Below are positions 56,801-64,000 of a DNA stretch of 64,000 nt, one piece after another. The DNA comes from Strongylocentrotus purpuratus (Eukaryota > Echinodermata > Echinoidea > Camarodonta > Strongylocentrotidae). Numbering within the stretch: position 1 is the first letter of the stretch; every line of letters starts with the position of its first letter. A model generated the notes under the pieces. The model worked only from the letters and a program-made list of their open reading frames with translations, made no database searches and was not told the DNA's origin. The stretch is taken from positions 2,859,677-2,923,676 of the forward strand of contig NW_022145599.1 in assembly GCF_000002235.5 (NCBI RefSeq). Reading direction: 5' to 3'. Both the position numbers and the translations under genes were made by a program.

Positions 56801-58723
56801 TCATTGGCTTCCTCTTCCTTCATTGTATGCTGATTGGCAGGTGGTGTAGCCAGCTGGTCCCCAGTGGGACTTTCTTGAGAACATCGAGAGTCGGGAGGTG
56901 TAAGCATGATTGAATCTGGTGGATGGTCAACTTCTTTTGGAACACTTTCAACAACATCTTTGGTCTCATTCTCAATTTCACTTTCTTTATTATCCTCATC
57001 TTCCATAGAGTTTCTCAAGAAATCTTCATAAGATACTATTGTACTGGTGTTCTGTGCATCTTCCCCATTGCAAGGCATCTCAGTACCATCTGATTCAGAG
57101 ACTTCCATCTCATCTTGGCCTGTAAGAGGTTGCAAGCTTCCATTCTCTGACAAGTCATGACCTTGCTTAGAGTCTTCACTATCAATAAAATCAGCTATGG
57201 AATCTGAATCTAGTCTAGATTTTCTCTTTCTCCTGTTCTTGGGCGGTGACTCAAAATCCCTGTCTTCATCATCACTTTTAAGATTGGAATCTGATTTGTG
57301 TTTCTTAGGCTTCTTGCATACTTGTTTAACTTCTCCTCCCCGTTTATTCCTTTTCAGTTTACTGTCACCATCCTCAATAGCATTTGCTTTTTCAACTTTC
57401 AGGGAAGAATCTTCCTGACAGTTTTGATCACTAGAGATTTTAGGCTGATCTGGGACAACATTTTTCTTGGTCACTTGAAAGTAATTTCTTAGGTCTGTTG
57501 GCTTGCTTTCCTCTGTCTGTGGGGTAGGTTTGCTTGGTGGTTTAAAGAAGTTTGTTATGGAGGGTGTCTTGACTTCTGCCTTCTTTTGCTTTGGAACAGA
57601 GACCTCCTCCTGAAAAGTGAAGAATACATAGGATATAGCCTGACAGAATTTACAGAAAGGAGTGACATGGACATGTAAACCAGATTTACACAAGAAATAT
57701 ATCTTTACAAGAAAAAATAACCTTAAATCTTACAGCTGGTATTTACCAATGGCTGAACATACATGAATGCAGATCACACATTTTCTGTTGAGAATTTAGT
57801 TTAAAGGGGAAGTCCACCCTGAAATTAAGTTAGTTTTAGTAGGAGTAGAAAAATGAGAGAAACAAGTCAGTGAAAGTTTGAGCAAATTCCGATTAAAAAT
57901 AAGGAAGTTAGGATTTTTGAAGTTGTGATCAATCAAACACAAATTGGCAACTCTATGACGTATCATACGAGCTCAACTTCCATTTGCTCAGTACTAAAAA
58001 AATCTAAAATTTTCATTTTCCCTCAAGAAAAATTTCAACCATACATGCACCCTAAATATAATAATTGCAAATATGTTTCTATACTCCCCCTGCAAGGAAC
58101 AAATATATATTCCGTCATCAATAACGAAAAAAACATGATTTTATGGAATATTATGCACAAAGCAAATGAAGGAGAGCTCGTATAATAAGTCACAGAGTTG
58201 CCAATTTGTATTTGATTGATCACAACTTCAATAATTCATAACTTTCTTATTTTCATTCAGAATTTGCTCAAACTTTCACTCACCTGATTTTCTTATTATT
58301 CTGCCTCTATCGAAACAAACTTATTTTGGGGGTGGACTTTCCCTTTAATATAAAAAATATATATGTTTAGAGGTGAACAAATTGAAGCAGGACACGCTCT
58401 ATGTAGATTTCATCAAAGTAATCCTCTTCAAATGTCTTTCCATTTCAACAGGAATATAAGATACATATATTTTTGGTAGTCATTTCGGATATGAATATCA
58501 AAGACCAACTAACCGGTACTAAAAGAACAATGACAATGTATTTGAAGTCAACATGCCAGCATTTCCCCCACCTACAATTTTGTTTAAACCGAGTGCACAA
58601 ACATTCAGAATAATTATTACCTGTACACAAAAGCAACATATCTTTGTCATTTTGTTGAATTTCACAAAATATTACCTTCTCAAGAGCAGCTTCCTCCAGG
58701 GTTTTCTCCATTACACCAATCAT
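44576..58723 (-). CDS. ATAD5: ATAD5/Elg1, PCNA-unloading RFC-like complex large subunit (1,835 aa, 17 exons)
   Basis: Coding exons in order are 58676-58723, 55816-57609, 55099-55411, 54383-54655, 53803-53951, 52893-53049, 52182-52550, 51399-51593, 50559-50728, 49639-49907, 48715-48847, 48120-48213, 47749-47813, 46794-47408, 45684-46312, 45029-45169 and 44576-44669. All junctions are GT-AG and phase-compatible; the sum is 5,508 nt. ATAD5 with RFC2-5 removes PCNA from chromatin after replication and promotes PCNA deubiquitination with USP1-UAF1. Matches to human ATAD5 recalled from memory include VSYEDFLRN, LLWTEKYQP, the Walker A box GPHGVGKT (about residues 1136-1143), FEVNASS, SLILFDEVDIIF (Walker B) and the C-terminal RYEELRKEA...RRFFHYL region. 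Length is close to human (about 1,844). The first in-frame ATG follows an in-frame TGA in the same exon. Confidence 0.95.
48120..49907 (-). CDS. ATAD5: ATAD5 exons 10-12 (AAA+ core, Walker B)
   Basis: Exon 10 (49639-49907) begins VFEVNASSRRNGRQILAELG and has a lysine-rich insert (ASPKKKKKPALPK). Exon 11 (48715-48847) ends SLILFDE, and exon 12 (48120-48213) continues VDIIFEEDKGFLS, together the Walker B box. RPIVLTTSD (sensor 1 region) closes exon 12. The exon 10 donor GTAATAAT runs directly into a TAA/ATT microsatellite, and a look-alike donor lies 75 bp downstream. Confidence 0.92.
48904..49090. mobile_element. TTAA-flanked MITE in ATAD5 intron 10
   Basis: AGCCCCTCTGCAC after TTAA (48900-48903) pairs with GTGCAGTGGGGCT before TTAA (49091-49094), with one mismatch. 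The 187-bp interior is non-coding. TTAA duplication suggests a piggyBac- or Kolobok-type mobiliser. Confidence 0.75.
49561..49650 (-). repeat. Tandem duplication copying the ATAD5 exon 10 splice donor
   Basis: The 28-bp stretch AAAAATTAAA plus ATT repeats occurs at 49583-49610 and 49611-49638. The donor context read on the minus strand, GCAAG followed by GTAA, is present both at 49639 (used) and at 49564. Use of the second site would extend the exon by 75 bp and meet an immediate TAA. Confidence 0.8.
50164..50483. mobile_element. Foldback MITE in ATAD5 intron 9
   Basis: The left arm GGTGTTTCACAAAGATCC followed by TAAGTTAA pairs with the right arm ending GGATCTTTGTGAAACACC (about 50449-50466). 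The right end runs into a poly-C tract and the left begins with six G. Total size is about 310 bp with no coding potential. Confidence 0.75.
50559..51593 (-). CDS. ATAD5: ATAD5 exons 8-9 (start of AAA+ core, Walker A)
   Basis: Exon 8 (51399-51593) has LLWTEKYQPTAVSEMIGN, the RFC-box entry to the clamp-loader ATPase domain. Exon 9 (50559-50728) has an acidic stretch and then NTILLSGPHGVGKTSLVYAC, a complete Walker A P-loop with Lys and Thr present. The exon 9 donor is GTAACT after GAG in phase 0. Confidence 0.93.
51185..51340. mobile_element. Palindromic MITE in ATAD5 intron 8
   Basis: The two halves are near-complementary along most of the 156 bp. Outer ends are GGGCCCGTTGCATCAAACTT and its approximate complement ending CAAAGGGGCCC. 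Inner arms contain TTGATGGTAACTTAGCCATC and ACTACCATGG. This is a typical foldback element, long-arm and short-loop. Confidence 0.8.
51910..51955. repeat. G-run/C-run hairpin
   Basis: Eleven G followed by AATG (51910-51924) pair with CATT (51936-51939) and the 16-C run 51940-51955, leaving an 11-nt loop. It lies in ATAD5 intron 7 beside low-complexity A/G sequence. Confidence 0.75.
52182..55411 (-). CDS. ATAD5: ATAD5 exons 3-7 (linker region)
   Basis: Exon 3 (55099-55411) has KVTKAQQLLQKAKK and TPRRRSSSRNK, matching human NISKAKQLIEKAK and PLRRSSR. Exon 4 (54383-54655) starts with the conserved AAKLAPIFTK. Exon 5 (53803-53951) carries DDTNPLWKLP, and exon 6 (52893-53049) ILRANPKFPIQKIFKMYQAK. 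Exon 7 (52182-52550) is a basic/acidic low-complexity linker with repeated SRR and KAEKDGKK. Phases 1, 1, 0, 1, 1 carry through without a break. Confidence 0.9.
53649..53750. mobile_element. Small foldback repeat in ATAD5 intron 5
   Basis: ATGACAAATGACAAAAATCA and CAGTGACAAAT at the left pair imperfectly with CTGTCATTTGTCACTGATGA at the right. The outer sequence ACCTGTTTCACAGAGC resembles the ends of other local MITEs. Confidence 0.55.
54760..54916 (+). mobile_element. SINE fragment in ATAD5 intron 3
   Basis: CCCAGGTGATGTAAATGGGT, TTAATTCCTTGAAATGCTGG, GCTAAAGCCGGGGTAATAAT and ATGGCGCTATAGAAATGCC before a TTATTATTAT tail match the layout of a SINE 3' body seen widely in marine invertebrates. 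The tRNA-like head is not evident here. Orientation is opposite to ATAD5. Confidence 0.7.
55816..57609 (-). CDS. ATAD5: ATAD5 large exon 2 (disordered N-terminal region)
   Basis: This single 1,794-bp exon gives about 598 residues rich in Lys, Glu, Ser and Asp. TPSITNFFKP at about residues 31-40 resembles a PCNA-interacting (PIP-like) motif, which would suit a PCNA unloader; this role is inference. STIVSYEDFLRNSMED and FITVKAQVHSPL align with human ATAD5 blocks VSYEEFLKS and VLAQVHPIP. A TKKELTKKESTKEEATKE stretch is an internal short repeat. The exon ends in phase 0 at AAG before GTAAGA. The 289-codon frame on the plus strand is an antisense shadow. Confidence 0.9.
57805..58344. mobile_element. 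540-bp TTAA-flanked MITE with long inverted repeats, ATAD5 intron 1
   Basis: The element is flanked by TTAA at 57801-57804 and 58345-58348. Its ends are AGGGGAAGTCCACCCTGAAA and the approximate complement GGGGGTGGACTTTCCCT. Complementarity extends over about 200 bp per arm (shared words GTGAAAGTTTGAGCAAATTC and CAATCAAA-ACAAATTGGCAA). A truncated relative of the end word (GGAAGTCCATCCTGA) is seen near 37449. The TTAA target and AGGG ends suggest a Kolobok- or piggyBac-dependent MITE. Confidence 0.8.
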
Positions 58724-58790
58724 GAGTAGTCTGTGATAAACATCATCATAACATCTTCTAAGAAGGAACACATCTAAAAATCATAAGCAC
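58676..58790 (-). CDS. ATAD5: ATAD5 exon with start codon
   Basis: The acceptor TTTCTTTCAG ends at 58791. The ATG at 58723-58721 starts MIGVMEKTLEEAALEK, comparable with human MVGV..., and the donor GTAAT follows at 58675. An in-frame TGA upstream in this exon excludes a longer N-terminus. Bases 58724-58790 are 5' UTR, so at least one more non-coding exon lies upstream. Confidence 0.85.
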
Positions 58791-61140
58791 CTGAAAGAAA
58801 AAAAAAATTGAAAATATTTTTGTCTGGACGGTTTTAGTTTCATGATTTTTGCAGCTCTCTAGATTTAGACCCTGAGCTGTCAGTGACCCAAAAGTTTTAT
58901 TAATGAGCAAAACATCATCCAATTGTGATGTCCTTGCCTTGCTAAGCCCAAAGAGTTAAGATATTTGTGTGGTAGTACTAGTAGCTAGGTCAGCATGCAT
59001 TCATCATCCGTTGCCAGTTTGTGGTCATAGTTAAATTATTTCAAGTGAAGCTGCTGACTTCACTTTATGTCACTGGCGATGACTAGAAATAGAATGCAAC
59101 TAAAGCAATTGTCACTGAGTCACTGATGAGGCGAGTTGGCTCAGTCGGTAAAGCGTATGCCTGTTGAACCAAAGATCCCGGGTTCGACTCCAACCCAGGC
59201 AGATGACTGAAGTCTGCGTTGTGTGTTAACGTGCCCCGGCCCCCCACTCAGTGTTATTTAGGGTACGCATATGCGTGTTCCAACCGACCCCCCCTTTTCA
59301 GCAAAAGTCTGGTGTGTAAAGTCAATACAGCTCGACCTTTTTCTTTTGTATACGAGCCTTTTTCAGCACCCCCCCCCCCTTTTCAGCAAAAGTCCGGTGT
59401 GTAAAGTCGATACGGGTCGACCTTTTTCTTTTGTTACGAAAAGGACATTTTGGCAACACGCATGGGGTCCGTCCGTTCTCGGAGTGGGGGGCCGGGAACG
59501 TGCCCCTTCCCTTGTTCATAGACGCAGGTTATGTCAAGTGGAAAACACTCCGTCCCTCGGATAGGACGTTAAATGGAGGGCCCCGTGTACAGGAGAGTCA
59601 CCACCCTTGCACGTTAAGAACCCATTGCACTATTCGTATAAGAGTAGGGGGAAACCCCGGTGTAATGGTCCACCTGCATACCTCAATCAGGCCGAGTATA
59701 CGGCATCTGCAAGAATCTTCAGTATTGAAGGAGGCAGATTATCTTAAAGAAGAAGAAGAAAAAGAAGAAGAAGAAGAACTCAGCAAATTCCTGGCACACA
59801 CTCAGTCACAGACCACCGCCTATTTAAACTAAACTAGACCTATACCATTTTCGTAAAGTCAGCATAAAAAAGGTAATGTAAAATCAGATTTTTTGTACAC
59901 TAGAGTCTATATTTATATTATTTCTTGCTTTTCCCGCCTGCCCCCTCCCTGGCCCCCCCCCCCACTTAAGGAACGGAGGGACCGCATTCATGTTCCAAAA
60001 ATCTCTGGTAAAGCGGTACTTTTCATGCAACACAGTCCGGCTCGTATTGGCCCGTATTGAATTTACACACACAGACTTAGAGTTAGAGGGGTGCTTTCAA
60101 AGGGAGGGAACTAAATAACACGAATGGAGGCAGGATCAACATTGCAACCTCTAGGCAAAGGGCAGCGTATTTGTCATGTAACTCAGTCGCATTGCCAGTT
60201 CATTATCAATCATGAGACTTGAGTCTTCTTGACTGACATCACTCATCAGAAACACTTGGAAGATTTGGTTAAATTCTTGACCGCGATTTCAAAGTGTGTT
60301 GAAGAGATAATATTAATAATCAGATAGGTCTAGATCTATTCAGATCGTCTAATGTCACTCAGCGCCCTTCATAACATTACATTTACAATAATACAAACAA
60401 CATTATGAATAAAGTTCATGACATCTTCATGTCATCTTCATCAGAGTTCAGACATCCTGTGATAAAAAAAAGTTGCATGGAAAAATTGGAAGTCATGATA
60501 TTTATTGATAATCCATAGGTTCTAAGTGATAATCTAGGTCGACTGACACATACCTTGGCTAAGACAGATTCTCACTCCCACCTAACGAAGTCAAGGATAC
60601 ATGAAATGCAGTCTAAACGTCTTTGTACCGGCAATTCAAGCTAGGTAACCTAAGAAGTCAAATCGCTGAATTCGAATTCATCAGCTCTGTGTACATATTG
60701 TGTATCTCCCGCGGATTTCAGTGCGGGAACCATAGATAAGATTTCCTGGCGTTTGTTTAGGTCGATATCAAGGATATGAGTACGTACTAAACGCGTACAC
60801 CGTTCGCATAATGTAGAAACGACCAAGAGAAGTCTATTACCGGTGAAATTTAAGAAAATGAGTTTCACCCGAGCCAAGAGTCAAAATTCTTTGTGTGGGA
60901 AGTGGGGGAAGTGGCTAGGGCGGGGTCGGGGGTGGAGTGCCGGGGGAGGGGGGGGGGGGGGGGGGTGTAATAATTTGACTGCGGGAAGACGGGGCTTAGC
61001 CTCGAAGGGACATGTTATGCACGAATTTGTTTGTTGCCCCAAAAAGTTCCCAATAAAATTGTTGATATGGTTAAGAAAGAGAAATCAACTTGATTTTTCT
61101 TTAGTAAGTTTAAGAGTGATCACTTTGTTTGTGTCAATCA
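58791..61140 (-). other. Upstream region of ATAD5
   Basis: Apart from the SINE, this contains a CpG-richer stretch at about 60600-60880. There the minus strand reads TTCCCGCACTGAAATCCGCG (60710-60729), including an E2F-like TTCCCGC. ATAD5 is an S-phase replication gene, so this is a possible promoter with a non-coding first exon, but that is inference. A poly-G run lies near 60948-60966. No further coding exon is recognised. Confidence 0.4.
59125..59780 (+). mobile_element. tRNA-derived SINE with conserved central domain and GAA tail
   Basis: The 5' head has good RNA polymerase III boxes: A-like GTTGGCTCAGTCGG and B-like GGTTCGACTCC. The acceptor and T stems do not pair, so it is not a working tRNA gene. 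The body holds CGTCCCTCGGATAGGACGTT, a SINE central-domain-like sequence, then TTGCACGTTAAGAACCCATT. It ends in a GAA/AAG tail (about 59748-59778). Between head and body lies an 85-bp tandem duplication marked by TTTTCAGCAAAAGTC (59295 and 59380) with poly-C runs, which makes this copy longer than usual. Confidence 0.78.
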
Positions 61141-62075
61141 GATTTTAACTTTGTAAGAAGTGCCCCTTTACTTTGACAAGTGCCCCTTTTCCTTTGAAAA
61201 GTTCCCATTTTCCTTTGCAATTAAGTGTCCATTTTCCATTCTCATAAGAGCCTTTTTTAATCACTAGTAATTCCCTTTTCAGGTACGAGAAGCGCCCCTT
61301 TTCACTTTTAATAAGCGCCCCCTTCACCTCTGATAATTGCCCTATTCAAATTTGAGATGTTCCCCTTTTGCTTTGACAAGTTCCCCTTTTTCTTTATAAA
61401 AAGTATCCCTTCCCTTTTTAACTCGGATAAGCGCACCTCATAATTTTCACATGTGCCTGCCCCCTTTCCTTTTTAATAAGTGCCCCTTTTCCTTATGATA
61501 AGTGCCCCCATTTATAAAAGAGCCCTTTCCCTTAACATAAATGCCCCTTTTCATCTAAGTAAATAGTTCCTTTTCATTCTCATAAGTGCCCCTTTTCATC
61601 TTTTGTAAATGACCCTATTTAAGGGATTCAATTTTAATAGATACTCGTTTTACTTTGACAAGTGCCCCTTCCCCTCCTGATAAGTGCTCTTTTCATCTCT
61701 TATGCACAATAATAATAATAAATCATTATTATATAGCGCATATCTCAAAAATAAATTTAAGTCCCTATGCGCTAAATGCCCCTTTTATTTTGAAACGTCC
61801 CCCCTTTCCTTCATAATAAATGCTCTTATCCTTATTAATTATAAGTGCCCCTTCCCTTTCTCATAATCATCCCCTTTTCACCTGTGATAAGTGCCCCGTT
61901 TATTCTAACACGTGCCTCTTTTTCTTTTTAATAAGAGCCACTTAAAAGCTCCATTTCACCTCCGATAAATGCCCCTATTAAAATCTGATAGGTGCCCCTT
62001 TTCTTTCAACAAATGCACATTCCCCTTTATCATTAGTGCCCCTTTTTCATACGCATAAGTGCCTCTTTTCATGTA
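61140..62075 (-). repeat. Degenerate minisatellite, inverted relative of 31730-32440
   Basis: The core AAGTGCCCCTTTTC with fillers such as TTTGACA, CTCATAA and TTTTTAATA recurs about forty times at 20-30-bp spacing. Read on the minus strand it is the same AAGGGGCACTTAT repeat found 30 kb to the left. An AAT-tailed short repeat is inserted at about 61705-61775. The array ends abruptly at the LINE that follows. Confidence 0.8.
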
Positions 62076-62079
62076 TGGT

Positions 62080-64000
62080 CATTGCCTCAAGGAAAAGAAA
62101 TATGTAATAAGCAAAAGACAGTTTAATGATAGTAATATTTTTGAATTCAGTAAACGATTGCAAAATGTCAGATGGAATTTGAAATCAAGTGATTGTAATG
62201 TGAGCTATAGTTGCTTTTTGTCAAAATTTATTCGCATTTATGAAGAATGCTTTCCTTTGCAAGAAATAAATGTTAATAGACGTAAGCATAAACCATGGAT
62301 AAATAAAGTATTGATGAAAAAAATTAAAAAGTAATGGAAATTGTATGAAAAATCTTTGAAAAATTCAACTGAATATAGGAAAAGAGTTTACAAACAATAC
62401 AGAAATAAAGTTACAAATGAAATTAAGAAAGCTAAATATCAATATTTTAAGGATAAATTTAATCATGATAAGGGTGATATTAGACTAATTTGGAAGACTA
62501 TTAATGGAGAACTTGGTACGAAATCTGTCAAACATTGTGTTGAAAAAATTGATGTAAATGGTTCCACAATTACAAACAAAGAAGATATCTCTAAAAGCTT
62601 TAATGAATATTTTGTTAATATTGGTTTCAATCTGACAAACAATGTGCAATATTCCAACAGTTTCTACAATGATAATGTATTTGTTAATGACAAATCAGCA
62701 TATTTTACTCCTATATCATGTAAAGAAATTATCGATATCGTTCGTTGTTTGAAGAATGGTACCAGTGCTGGTTATGATGATATTAATATTACTGTTGTTA
62801 AGAAAATTATACATTTGATTTGTGTACCTCTTTGTTCTATTTTCAATTCTTGTTTGTCAACTGGTATTTTTCCTAATCAAATGAAAATAGCCAAAGTTAT
62901 TCCAGTTTTTAAAAGTGGTGATCGCACTAATGTACATAATTACCGGCCTATTTCTGTCCTCCCTATTTTCTCTAAAATTTTTGAAAAGTGTTTATATAAG
63001 CGTTTAAGTACTTTCTTAACATCGTGCAATATTTTGTCTGAAAATCAACATGGTTTCCGAACGGGACACTCCACAACGACTGCTCTTCTTAATTTCATTG
63101 ATAAAGTTTCTTATGCAATTGATTCTAGACAGTTCACAATTGGTTTATTTCTTGATTTAAGTAAAGCCTTTGATACTTTAGATCATGTAATTTTGTTACG
63201 TACATTAGAGGCTTATGGTATTCGTGGAATTCTTTTGCAATTATTTAAAGATTATTTATCAAATCGTCAACAATTTGTTTCTATTCAAAATCAACAATCT
63301 TCATATTTGCCCATTCGTTGTGGAGTGCCCCAGGGTTCAATACTTGGTCCTTTACTTTTTTTAATTTATATCATGATATTGTGAGTTCATCTGATTTGTT
63401 ACATTTTATATTATTTGCAGACGATACCAGCGTGTTCATGTCTCATAATAATCTCCGTACGCTAGTTGATTCATTCAATTCTGAAATAAATAAATTAAGT
63501 GAATGGTTGATCAACAATAAACTAGTTTTGAATGTTGATAAAACCCAATATATTGTATTCACTAAACGACGTATTGAAGATAATTTTGCAATCAATTTTT
63601 ATGGTCATCAAATTAATCGTACTTCTTGTGTGAAATTTTTAGGTGTTCATATCGATGAATCTTTGACATGGCATGAACACGTTGGTGTCGTATGCAATCG
63701 TGTTGCCAAAGCTGTTGGCATTATTTACCGTTTGAGACATTTTCCAAGACATATTTTAGTTATGTTATATTATGCATTGATTTTCTCCCATGTCAATTAT
63801 TGTAATATTGCTTGGTCAAACAATCATGATTATTTTATTACTAAACTATTTGTTTTGCAGAAAAAAGCCATAAGAATAATTTCTAATTCACCATATCATG
63901 CTCATACTTTGCCAATCTTTTCCCAGTTAAATCTCCTAAATGTTTATGACATTAATAGATTGAATATTGCAATATTTATGTTTATGTGTTCTAGAGGCTT
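62080..64000 (+). mobile_element. 5'-truncated Jockey/CR1-superfamily LINE, runs off the right edge
   Basis: The plus strand encodes the region before the reverse transcriptase, then the full reverse transcriptase: VIPVFKSGDRTNVHNYRPIS, LFLDLSKAFDTLDH, CGVPQGSILGPLLFLIYI and the catalytic LFADDTSVF. A C-terminal tail with LQKKAIRIISNSPYHAHTLP follows. The endonuclease is absent, so the 5' end is truncated at about 62080. I see two lesions: an in-frame TAA at 62332-62334 and a one-base deletion near 63376 in the usual YINDI block. The C-terminal tail resembles the fragment at 25290-25870, so both may be one family. Confidence 0.88.
62341..63384 (+). CDS. LINE reverse transcriptase open frame (347 codons)
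   Basis: This frame carries reverse transcriptase blocks up to LFLIYI, then leaves frame by a single-base deletion; the FADD catalytic box is in the next frame at about 63412-63430. The frame is continuous with the 62059-62334 frame except for one TAA. The first codon of this entry is not a native start. The product would copy LINE RNA at the target site but is not intact. Confidence 0.8.
   Translation: MYEKSLKNSTEYRKRVYKQYRNKVTNEIKKAKYQYFKDKFNHDKGDIRLIWKTINGELGTKSVKHCVEKIDVNGSTITNKEDISKSFNEYFVNIGFNLTNNVQYSNSFYNDNVFVNDKSAYFTPISCKEIIDIVRCLKNGTSAGYDDINITVVKKIIHLICVPLCSIFNSCLSTGIFPNQMKIAKVIPVFKSGDRTNVHNYRPISVLPIFSKIFEKCLYKRLSTFLTSCNILSENQHGFRTGHSTTTALLNFIDKVSYAIDSRQFTIGLFLDLSKAFDTLDHVILLRTLEAYGIRGILLQLFKDYLSNRQQFVSIQNQQSSYLPIRCGVPQGSILGPLLFLIYIMIL

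Noticed and set aside
59125-59197. A tRNA gene with good A and B boxes
   Set aside because: Acceptor, anticodon and T stems do not pair, and the sequence continues into a SINE body with a GAA tail.
60843-61148. 101-codon frame near the ATAD5 upstream region
   Set aside because: It runs through a long poly-G tract and has no domain, splice context or conserved feature.
1-64000. LTR retroviruses, Polintons or other virus-like elements
   Set aside because: I saw no paired long terminal repeats, protease-integrase blocks, capsid genes or protein-primed polymerase; all reverse transcriptase matches are of the non-LTR type.

Overview
The window is animal genomic DNA, most likely from an echinoderm such as a sea urchin. 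The reasons are spliced genes of animal type with conserved exon phases, many CR1-like and Tx1-like LINEs, short palindromic repeats built on TGTACATG, a tRNA-derived SINE of a kind common in marine invertebrates, and many long G:C homopolymer runs. The species assignment is inference. I see no bacterial genes, CRISPR array, LTR retrovirus or other virus-like element.

Three host genes are visible. (1) Minus strand, 19417 down past the left edge: the 5' end of a non-muscle/smooth-muscle type myosin II heavy chain. Coding exon 1 is 19088-19417 and coding exon 2 is 2758-2914, separated by a 16.2-kb intron that holds a 4.7-kb terminal-inverted-repeat element and smaller repeats. (2) Plus strand, 35246-38189: a four-exon, 219-residue secretory-pathway membrane protein resembling the MOLO-1 (modulator of levamisole receptor-1, TPM-like fold) family. 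(3) Minus strand, 58723-44576: a complete 17-exon ATAD5/Elg1 gene, the large subunit of the RFC-like complex that unloads PCNA. All splice phases close and give 1,835 residues, against about 1,844 in human. Genes 2 and 3 converge, with about 6.4 kb between their stop codons.

Layout: 1-20 kb, myosin 5' end and its large repeat-bearing intron. 20-25.3 kb, homopolymer and CA-rich repeats, then a decayed Tx1-type LINE. 25.3-29.4 kb, a nearly full CR1 LINE (minus) lying inside the 3' end of another LINE (plus). 29.4-32.5 kb, hairpins, a 173-bp tandem repeat, a polypurine block and a minisatellite whose relative reappears inverted at 61.1-62.1 kb. 33-40 kb, MOLO-1-like gene. 40-44 kb, intergenic. 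44-59 kb, ATAD5 with several intronic MITEs. 59-64 kb, SINE, minisatellite and a 5'-truncated LINE running off the right edge.

The most distinctive observation is that the last codons and stop codon of ATAD5 lie inside a 68-bp minisatellite that continues into the 3' UTR. The next is the 4.7-kb element with perfect 30-bp inverted ends and no recognisable transposase. The three host genes have no evident common pathway. All calls come from reading the sequence without database searches.
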